From Fen-999 sp041480065 (GTDB lineage: Bacteria; Pseudomonadota; Gammaproteobacteria; Burkholderiales; Rhodocyclaceae): a stretch of 64,000 nucleotides of DNA. Below the pieces are notes generated by a model. It did not search any database, was not told the DNA's origin, and saw only the letters and a list, made by a program, of their open reading frames with translations. The stretch covers positions 1 to 64,000 of the forward strand of contig JBGOZF010000002.1 of the NCBI GenBank assembly GCA_041480065.1, in the 5' to 3' direction. Positions 31,177 to 39,900 of this stretch are shown in pieces (the first letter of the stretch is position 1; each line of letters begins with the position of its first letter). The position numbers were made by a program, and so were the translations under genes.

Positions 31177-34100
31177 CTATCGTCCCTTCGGACTCACCTC
31201 AACCCTCGCCCCCGCCGACTCCCCATGCACCGCCTCGTCGTACATCAGTTCCGCTCGCGCCTGGGGCTGCGTGAATTGACCGGCGACGGTGGCGCGGGTG
31301 CGGAAGTAGAAGTGATAGGTGCCCTTGGCCAGGCGGTCGTAGTAGAAGGTCACCTGGTCGTCGAGATAGGCCACGTAGCTCGGCGTCGCCGTCAGCGTGC
31401 CCGTCGGCGTGGCCTCGGGCGGTGCGGTGGCGAGCTTCGGATTGAGGGGCTCCATGCCCGCGGCCAGGGGCACCGACACTGCCACATAGTAGCGGTCGGC
31501 ATTGCTCACCACTTCAACGTGATCCTCCACGACGTCGCCGACGGCGACGCGCACGGTGGTACCGGGTTCGGTCAGGCGCAACTTGTCCGCCGGTTCGTTG
31601 CCACCCCGCTGGCGCAGCAATTCGCGCGCGACGACGAAGCCGCTGGCGCCCGACGGCGCCTGGGCGCCCAGCGCCTGCGCCATGTAGCTGGTTTCGGCGC
31701 GCACGATCAGGGGCTGCTTCGCCTCGGAGCGCAGGACGATCTTCGCCGGGCTGTTGGTGGCAGTCTGCACGACGGGATGCGCGCCGCCGATCTCCAGGGT
31801 CTGGGATTGCGCGCCGATGCTGACGGCGAGCTTCTGGATCTCGCCCTTGCCCGGCCTGCCCTTCAGTATGTCCGCCAACGCGAGCATGGCCGAGGCGTTG
31901 GCCTGGGTGGAACCCCAGCCGTCGCCCTGGCCTAGGGTGACCAGGGCATCGGTGAGGATGGGCAGGCGTGGATCGGCCTTGGGATTGGCGGCGGCGGCGC
32001 GCGTCACCTCGGCCAGGGTGCGGGTCTCGCTGGCCAGGATCAAGCCATTGCGGGCGCTGGCGGTCTCCTGCAGGCCGCCGTAGATCTCGCGTCCCTGGTA
32101 GAGACGGGTGACGATGCCGTCATTGACCTTCTTGGCCAGCGCGACCTTGGTCGCCGCGCCCTGGTCGCCGGAAACGTAGAGCAGGCGCAGCACTTCGGCG
32201 CTCGACTCGAGGTTCAGGTATTCGCTGCGGCGCGCCAGTTCCGCCACGTAGGCCGGATCCAGCTTGCCCGCCGCCGCCAGCGCACGCAGGGCCATCACGC
32301 GCTCCGTGTAGGCCTCGCCGGTGATGAAGTGCTGGTAGTCGGAACGCAGGGCCTGGCGCAGGGTGCCGGTCAGCCGGTCGAGCATCGCCGGATCGACGTT
32401 GAAGCCGGCACTCCGGGCCTCGACGAGAAATTCAGTGACCCAGGCGGTGAGCGAGACGTAGCCGGTGGAGCCGGGCCAGTAGGACACCAGCCCGTTGCCA
32501 TCGACCACGCTCGGCAGCCAGGCCAGCACTTCGTCCACGACGCGCTTCAGCTCCTTGTCCTGGCCTTCCTTCTGGAGCCGCTGGTTGAACTCCTTCATGG
32601 CGATGTAGGCGCGAGCCCGGGAGAGCCGCTGCTCGGTGCAGCCATGGGGATAGCTCATGAGGAAACTCAAGCCCGCGGCCATGCGCACCAGGGCCGGCTG
32701 ATCGGAGGCAACGAGGGAACGGCGCAGGCTGCCGGGACGCACGGCCTCCGTCACCTCGGGCAGTTCGGCCGTCTGACCCGGCTTGAGTTCCACCAGTTGA
32801 CGCTGGGTCACTTTCCGGCGATCGGGACGCACCGGCAGTTGCACGTCGAAGCCGTCGCGCGCCTTGTCAGCCGTGCGCTCGACGGCAACGGTGAAGCCCA
32901 CCTTCTCGTAGCTCACCTCGCCCTGGGCCGAGACCGGCGGCGTCGGCACCGTCACTTGGTACTCGATGCGCTGGGGTTGATTGAGCTTGAGGTCGAGGTT
33001 GCGTTTCGGACTGCCTGTGACCTCGATGCCCTTGGCCCGAAGCTCTGCCGTGGCGGCTCCGCCCGCACCTTCGACGATGCGGCCGATTGCCGCCGCGGTA
33101 AAGCGGTCGCCAGGCCGCACGAAGCGCGGCAACGCCGGCTGCACGATCACCGGCAGCCGCACCGACACCTGGCCGGTAGCGACGCCGAAGCGGTCGGGGC
33201 CGCTGGCCGCCTTGGCGCGCAGCTTGAAGTTGGTGAGATTGTCCGGAAGCTTGACCTTCACCGTAACGACTCCGCCCGGCCCCACCTCGATGTTCGGATT
33301 GAAGTACGGCACCGAAAGGAATTCGCGGCGCAGCGTCACCTTGTCGAGCAGGTTCTCGTCGGCGGCCGATGTCGCCTTGTCGCCGCCCGGTTGTTCGTTC
33401 AGGGGCAGTATGCCGAGCGTCCAGTTGCGCGTGTCCTGCACGCCCAGCCGCGAATGCACGGGAGTGATGAAATCGGGAATCGGATCGAGCCGCTGTTCCC
33501 TGCCGAGGGCGAGCACGGCCTGGTCTACCAGCCACAGCGTCACCTCGCCGGCCGCGGGCTTGCCGCCACGATTGCTCAGCGTGATCTTGACGTTCACGGT
33601 CTCTCCCGGCCGCGCCCGTGCCGGATTCTCAAGCACCACGTTGACCTGGTGTTCCACCGGCTCGACGGTCAGCCAGCTCGTCGCCGCGACGGTGGCCGGT
33701 TTGCCCAGATCCATGCGTCCGCCCGCCACGGGTTCGACGCCCGCAACCCGGCCGCGCATCAACACGAAATGCACGGGCAGCCTGGGCACGAAATGCTTCT
33801 GGACTTGCAGATCGAAAGTGGCGGCGCCATTGCGCACCGAGAACCACTGGTAGCGGTTGCCGTCCGGCGCCTCGACAATGGCGAGGCCCTGGGCCTGCTG
33901 GAACGGACTTTCCAGCACCAGGTGCGCCGTGTCGCCCGGCACGTAGCTCGCCTTGTCCGGCGTGACCTTGAACACTTCGCTGGGCGGCCGCGACCAGCAC
34001 ACGGGCTCGTCGCCGCCGGCATAGAGGTCCACGGACACGGTCTGGGCACGGCCGAGGCGGTCCTGGGTTTCCAGTTCGATGACATAGACACCCGCGCCCT

Positions 34101-36981
34101 CGAGGGGCAACTGCACCGGCAACGGCTGCGCGCCGCTCTTCACCTGGCGCTCCGAGATCTTCCTGTCCACCACTTCGTTCACGTACTTGGCTTCGGCCTT
34201 GGAGAAGTCGCCGGCCCGGAGATGCGAATGCCATTCCCGCTTGATGAGCCGCACGGTCACTTCCTGCTTGTCGACAAGCTTGCCGTCGGGACCGACGACG
34301 ATGATCTGCGGCGTAACGCTCTTGGCCCGCTCGAGATAACGGGGCGTCTTCAGGCCCAGCACGACCGCCGGCAGCGCCAGCACGCGCTGGGTGGTGGTGA
34401 CCGTCTGGTCGTCGGCGCCGGTGACGGTGGCCTCGATGACATAGCTGCGGGGCTGGCCGGTGGGTTCGGTGGCCGGGTTGAGCGCCAGGGTGGCACCGCC
34501 CTTGTCGTCGGTCTGGTCCTCGCGCTCCATGGCCGGGCTGCCCTGGAAGTGCTCGCGTCCCGAGAAGCGGCCGTCGGATGAGAAGAAGAAACCGGGCTGG
34601 GTCGTCGGCGTCCAGGCGTAGGGGAACTGGGTCACGCGCCAGCGCACGGGCCGTTCGGCGGCCTGGCCACCCGCGTAGTACTGGGCCGTGAGCTGGACCT
34701 TGAACTCGCGGTCCAGGCTCACCTGCTCCGGCGCGCTGAGTCGCAGATCGAATTCCGGCGCGCGGTAGGCCTCCTTGAGAATGTTGACGCCGCCGCAGAC
34801 GGACTTGTCGCGATGCTCGAAATGGATCTGGTAGGGGCCGGTGGGAGCGGTCGCCTCGTCGAACACGTGGTCGAAACTGCCGTGGGCCGAGAGCTTGACC
34901 GGATAGCGCCAGTTCAATCCGTCCGGCCCCTCCACCACCAGCGTGCCGTCGCCGGCGCTGACGGTGATTGCGCCCCGGTGGCGCTGCCGCACATAGCCCT
35001 TCACGTAGACCTTTTCCTCGGGCCGATAGACGGGCCGCTCGGTGAACACGTGGCAGAGCACTTGCGGCGGTTCGGCACGATGCGTCAGGGATTCCTGGGT
35101 CCATTGCAGCCAGGTGCCGCCGGGGCCGCTCCAGTTGTTGTCGGCATAACGGTCCGGGGCGCGGGTGGGATCGAGCACCAGCACGTCGCGCCCCTGGCGG
35201 ACGACGATCCGCCGCACGCTGGAACCGTAGCGGCCCTTGCCCGGCGCCTGCCAGCGGTAGGTGCCGTCCGGGCCGGTCGTTGCCTGCATGAAGGTGACCC
35301 ACTCGTTGTGGCGCGCGCCTTCGACGCGGATCTCGGCGCCGGAAACCGGCGCCCCGGTCGACAGGGAGTTCACCGCGAACTTGACGCCGTCCTCCTCCTC
35401 GACGGTGGACAGCGAGAGGTCGGTGACCTGTACCCGAACCCAACTGCGCTGGGTGGACTCGTCGAGCCGGCGTATGCCGACGAGATAGGTGCCCGGCTGC
35501 TGCTTGCCGGCAATGGACGCGAAATGGGGCGCCAGATCGATGCCGAAGCGGGCGGCGGAGCCGGTGGTGCGCAGCGGCAGCTTGACGATGGTAGACACCG
35601 GCGGCGAGCCCAGGGTACGCAGGTGGCGCGCCAGCGCCCGGCCGTCGATGTGGTGGTCGATCTGGGTGTGGGCCGCCGGCTCCTCACCCGGCGCCGGCGG
35701 CGCCGCCTGTTCGTCGACGCTCACCGGCTGGTCCGGGAAGGGCCAGAACGAGCGGTTCAGCGGATCGAGCGGGAACACGCGCAGATCGACGCGCCCGAAG
35801 CCGCGGCCTTCCAGGGGCAACTGCTGGGGCCCGAGGCGCTCGACGATGCCATGGCCCACCTGCCACTGGAGGTACTTGGGCTTGGGCGGGAAATGCAGGT
35901 AGATCTCGCTGGCCGCCTTGGCCTGGAGCGGCCGACCCCGCGCATCCGAAAGCGGAATCGGCGTCAGGCTCACACGGTAAAGCGTATCGGCGAGAAAGCG
36001 GCCCTCGACGAACAGGGAGCGCCCGGCGGTCTGGAAGCTGAGGCCTTCGACGGCCGGCGTGAAGCGCAGGAGATTGCGGGCTTCGATGGGGCCGAGCGCC
36101 TTGGGCGGCGCGGAGAATTCCACCTGCACGCGACGCTGGTCCTCGTTGCAGGCCAATGCCTGGTCCTTGGCATAACGGACCCCTTCCGGCGCGATCGGCA
36201 GACGCTGGCCGGCGCAGCCGAGGCCGGTGATGCGGAAGGACTCGGAGGTACTGAAGCTCACGTCCTTGAAGGAGTCGGCGGCGCTGTCTTCCACCGACAG
36301 GCGCAGGCGCACGATCACCCGCTGGCCGCTGGGGATCGGCCGGTTGAGGTTGAGTACATAGCTCGCGGGATCGCGGCGCTGGGCGCGCTCCACCACTTTC
36401 AGTTCAAAATCCTTCTGGTCGAGCCAGCGCGTCTGGCTGTCGTCGATGCCCGGCAGCGGGCGCAGGCCGATTCTCACCATCCGCCGCAGGGCCTGGGGAT
36501 CGAGCGGCTCGGCGAAGGTCAGGGTGATGCGCTCGACTGGATCGAGGCCTTCCTCGCGGTCGGCGGGGATGGTGCGCGTGGGCGCCTCCATCAGCGTGAT
36601 CAGGTTGTAGGTCTTCTGTTTGAATCGAAAAGTGAATCGCGACAATGCCGGCCAGGGCTCGGCGGGACGGAACTGGAGCGTCTTGGCGTCGAGCCAGGTG
36701 TAGACGCCCGGATGAGCCGGCGCCATGGCAACGAAGCGCTCCGGCTGGTGCTCGGGGCCACCCTGGGCCGGGCCGCTGGGCGCATCGAAGAAGAAGGTCA
36801 CCGGATCCCAGCGGCGCAGGAACTTGTCCGGGATAACCGAGGCGCCGGCCGGTTGCACGAGGGTACCCGCGGCGAGCGGCTCGGCGGCCTGGGCGGCGCC
36901 CCCTGCCAGCGCGGCCAGCGCAGCAATCGCCGCCGACAGGAAGAAGATTCGGGCTCGGCCCATGGCATGCATCGGTTTCAC
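31177..36981 (-). CDS. Bacterial alpha-2-macroglobulin
   Basis: A 1934-residue exported protein that traps proteases through a bait region and a thioester, thought to protect the cell envelope. It has an N-terminal signal peptide (FFLSAAIAALAALAGGAAQA), many MG-type beta-sandwich domains and the thioester motif GCTEQ with Cys 1448, followed by the helical toroid typical of the thioester domain. Length exceeds the ~1650 residues of E. coli YfhM. GTG 36981 follows AGGAGG and overlaps the upstream gene by 4 bp. The mature N-terminus lacks an obvious lipobox, so membrane anchoring may come from the partner lipoprotein (inference). Confidence 0.93.
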   Translation of the reverse strand: MKPMHAMGRARIFFLSAAIAALAALAGGAAQAAEPLAAGTLVQPAGASVIPDKFLRRWDPVTFFFDAPSGPAQGGPEHQPERFVAMAPAHPGVYTWLDAKTLQFRPAEPWPALSRFTFRFKQKTYNLITLMEAPTRTIPADREEGLDPVERITLTFAEPLDPQALRRMVRIGLRPLPGIDDSQTRWLDQKDFELKVVERAQRRDPASYVLNLNRPIPSGQRVIVRLRLSVEDSAADSFKDVSFSTSESFRITGLGCAGQRLPIAPEGVRYAKDQALACNEDQRRVQVEFSAPPKALGPIEARNLLRFTPAVEGLSFQTAGRSLFVEGRFLADTLYRVSLTPIPLSDARGRPLQAKAASEIYLHFPPKPKYLQWQVGHGIVERLGPQQLPLEGRGFGRVDLRVFPLDPLNRSFWPFPDQPVSVDEQAAPPAPGEEPAAHTQIDHHIDGRALARHLRTLGSPPVSTIVKLPLRTTGSAARFGIDLAPHFASIAGKQQPGTYLVGIRRLDESTQRSWVRVQVTDLSLSTVEEEDGVKFAVNSLSTGAPVSGAEIRVEGARHNEWVTFMQATTGPDGTYRWQAPGKGRYGSSVRRIVVRQGRDVLVLDPTRAPDRYADNNWSGPGGTWLQWTQESLTHRAEPPQVLCHVFTERPVYRPEEKVYVKGYVRQRHRGAITVSAGDGTLVVEGPDGLNWRYPVKLSAHGSFDHVFDEATAPTGPYQIHFEHRDKSVCGGVNILKEAYRAPEFDLRLSAPEQVSLDREFKVQLTAQYYAGGQAAERPVRWRVTQFPYAWTPTTQPGFFFSSDGRFSGREHFQGSPAMEREDQTDDKGGATLALNPATEPTGQPRSYVIEATVTGADDQTVTTTQRVLALPAVVLGLKTPRYLERAKSVTPQIIVVGPDGKLVDKQEVTVRLIKREWHSHLRAGDFSKAEAKYVNEVVDRKISERQVKSGAQPLPVQLPLEGAGVYVIELETQDRLGRAQTVSVDLYAGGDEPVCWSRPPSEVFKVTPDKASYVPGDTAHLVLESPFQQAQGLAIVEAPDGNRYQWFSVRNGAATFDLQVQKHFVPRLPVHFVLMRGRVAGVEPVAGGRMDLGKPATVAATSWLTVEPVEHQVNVVLENPARARPGETVNVKITLSNRGGKPAAGEVTLWLVDQAVLALGREQRLDPIPDFITPVHSRLGVQDTRNWTLGILPLNEQPGGDKATSAADENLLDKVTLRREFLSVPYFNPNIEVGPGGVVTVKVKLPDNLTNFKLRAKAASGPDRFGVATGQVSVRLPVIVQPALPRFVRPGDRFTAAAIGRIVEGAGGAATAELRAKGIEVTGSPKRNLDLKLNQPQRIEYQVTVPTPPVSAQGEVSYEKVGFTVAVERTADKARDGFDVQLPVRPDRRKVTQRQLVELKPGQTAELPEVTEAVRPGSLRRSLVASDQPALVRMAAGLSFLMSYPHGCTEQRLSRARAYIAMKEFNQRLQKEGQDKELKRVVDEVLAWLPSVVDGNGLVSYWPGSTGYVSLTAWVTEFLVEARSAGFNVDPAMLDRLTGTLRQALRSDYQHFITGEAYTERVMALRALAAAGKLDPAYVAELARRSEYLNLESSAEVLRLLYVSGDQGAATKVALAKKVNDGIVTRLYQGREIYGGLQETASARNGLILASETRTLAEVTRAAAANPKADPRLPILTDALVTLGQGDGWGSTQANASAMLALADILKGRPGKGEIQKLAVSIGAQSQTLEIGGAHPVVQTATNSPAKIVLRSEAKQPLIVRAETSYMAQALGAQAPSGASGFVVARELLRQRGGNEPADKLRLTEPGTTVRVAVGDVVEDHVEVVSNADRYYVAVSVPLAAGMEPLNPKLATAPPEATPTGTLTATPSYVAYLDDQVTFYYDRLAKGTYHFYFRTRATVAGQFTQPQARAELMYDEAVHGESAGARVEVSPKGR

Positions 36982-39900
36982 TGCTGTTCCTCCTCAGCCG
37001 GGACTTGGCTGGATTCGCTTTCGGGTTCTCCACCTTCGCCCTCCTCGGGCGACACTTCCTCTTGCTGAACGTCGGCGCCGGGCGGCGGCCCGGGTGGAGG
37101 CGGCACGTAAATCAGCGCCTCGCTGCCCTCCTTGGCCTCGACGTAGCGGCGCAGGATGTCGTAAGGCGGGCGCGGGTCGGGCTGCCTGAGCCCGAGCACG
37201 ATGGGCTGCACGCGCACCGGCGCGCTGTCCGCCGGCATTTCCACGCTGAGGTAATAGCGTCCCGGCACAAGGGTGGGCATCTGCACCACGCCCTGGGATT
37301 GGACCGCGCCGTGCTCATCGTAGAGGACGCTGCGCACCACATCGGAAGACGCGCGCACACCGATGCCGATGGTGGCCGGCTGCTTGATCTCGAAGCCGAA
37401 CAGACGCGCGCTGCCCGGCGCCAACAGCACTTCCGGCCCGGTGCCGTCCGCCAGTTGGATGACCGGCGTCGCTAGGACAGTGGCCGCCCCGGAGAGGCTG
37501 TCGGCGCCCACGGCCCGGAGCAACAATCGCGAGGGACCGGCCGGCGCCGGCAGGTTGATGTTGGCGCCGTAGAGATGCGCCTCGGTCCGGGCGGGCTGGC
37601 CCGGGACCAGGAACTGGGTCACCACCGGCACATTGGTGCGCAGGTGCAGCATGGCGGCCTTGTCGAGGTTGAGGCTCAACACCTGCTGCTTGCCCTTCAA
37701 GGCCACGGACTGGGGCGGCTTGACCGCCGTCTCCTGGAGCGACTTGAGCCAGTTGCCGATCCGCTCCAGACCCTGGGCCCCCGGCTCGTCTAGCCAGGCC
37801 ACGAGCGTTCCCGGCTGATGCTGAAGCCAGAGCACGCCGCTGGCGCGAACCGCGATGTCGCTGCCGCTCTCGATGCGGCCGCCGTTCTCCTGCCACAGGA
37901 CCTCGGTGTTGCCGCGCACGCGCAGGCGATAGTCGCCGCCTCCGGTCTTCGGCACCTCCACGGGGATGCGCAGTCGACCCGCGGTGCTGACGTTGCGTTC
38001 GAGCAACTCGCCCGGCTTCAACGCGACTTCCGCCTCGCCACTGCCTGGCACGACTTCGACGCTGTAGTGCGCATCGATCGAGCCGCCATTGAGCAGCCAA
38101 AGCTGATCCGCATCCGCCGTCACCGTTTCCTGCAAGGCCTCGCCGCCGGCCCAGTGGGTCGAGAGGACGATGCCCCGCTTGACGAACACCGCCGCGTTCA
38201 TCGGCGACAGCGTCAGCCGCACGCGGGAGGCGCCACCAGGCAGCTTGCCGGGCAATGCGCCGCGCGCCTTGATGGCGCCGTCGCTGACGCCGAAACCGAG
38301 CGTCTGGCCAGCGGCCTGTTGCAGCGGCACCTGACGCAAGTCAAGCTCGAAAGAGTCCATGCTCGTGGCATTCCATACCCGGGCCGCGCCGGTAACGCCC
38401 GGCAGCGCGACGGCAACTGCCTCACCGGGCACGAACCCCATGACGGCGGGATCGCGCGCTTCGCCCACAATGATGCCGGGCTGGTTGGCGCGGGCCTCGG
38501 CCAGCACCAGGGACGGCCCCTGCGCATTGGGCTGCAGGTCCACGGTACCCACTTGCCCTGCCATGAGTTCGAGGCGCAGGGATTCCCGCTCACCGGTGGG
38601 CAGCCGCAACCTCTCGGCCGCCAACGTGGCTGCGCCGCCATCGTCGGCGACAAGCCACAACGCCTTGCCGCCGACGCCGATGACGGGGTTGCCACCGGCC
38701 TGGGCGACGCGGGAACTGCTGTCCGACCAGGGCAGGCGGGCCGGATCGCCCGTGAGACGGAACACTCCCGGACGCGACAGGGCGATCATCGCCATCTTCA
38801 GCCCCGGCCGCTTTTCATCCACGCGCACCGGCGCCGCACTGCCCTGCAGCCATTGGTTCTCGGGCACAGGGGAAAGCGCTGCCGCCACGGCCCGCAGGCT
38901 CATGCGCAGGCTGCGCCGGTCAGCGTTCCAGGCGCGCAGGCGATAGCCTTTGAAGCGCTCGGCGCCCAGCGGCAGCGCGAGATAGGGCGCCTTGCCGACT
39001 TCCGTGCCCAGGCTCACCCAGCCCTGGCCGGACTCGCCTTCCAGGGCCAATCCTACGGCATCGCCGGACCTGGCGCTGACCAGCAGGACATTGCGGTCCG
39101 CCGGCAACGGCAGCGGATAGACGTGAACCTGGGCGTCCTTGATCTCGACGTCGCTGCCGAGAACCAAGGGCTTCTCGGCAACCTCGCCGGGCGCGTGCAT
39201 GGAGACGGTTGTCTGCGCATGCCTCTCGCCCACCGGGTCCACCAGCAGCTTGTACTCGCCGGGGCGCAGGCGCTGGGCGAGTTGGAAATTCCAGTCGCCG
39301 GGCCTGTCGTCGTTCTGGGCGACGGTTTGGCCGGCCGCGTCCACCAGCCGGGCGCGCACGTCGCTGGCACCGAAGGATTGCAACTCGATCAGGCCGTCCG
39401 CTCCCACGGAAACCGGAATCGAGGCCGGCGTCGAGACCGTGCGCGACTGGCCGGCCATGAGTTGGGTGGCGGCGACGTGGAGCGTGTAGGCGACGTAGTT
39501 GTTGCTGCGACTGTGCTGGGCTCGCAGCAGGTAGTGTCCCGCCGCGAGGTCGCCGCGCCAGGGTTGCCTGGCGTCGATCCTGGCGACGACGCGAGCGGGG
39601 TCGGCGGCGCTCACCAGGGTTGCTTCCATTTCGTTGTCGAGCACGACCGTGATCTGGGCGGGCGCAGGCAGGACGAACTCCCACTGGTCGGGCTGTCGCC
39701 TCGCGCCCTTGGCCGGTTCCTGCCAGGTGTGCTCGACCTGGGATTCCAGGGCAATGCGGTGGGGCCCGTGGCCCTTGTAGCGCTTGGCTTCGGCCACGCG
39801 CTCAAGCCGCGTCAATACCCGCGCCTCGGCCGTTTGCGGCAGGACCAGCACACGGTAGTTGCCCGCTTCCAATTCCTGCGTGAGATCGCCTGGCTGGATC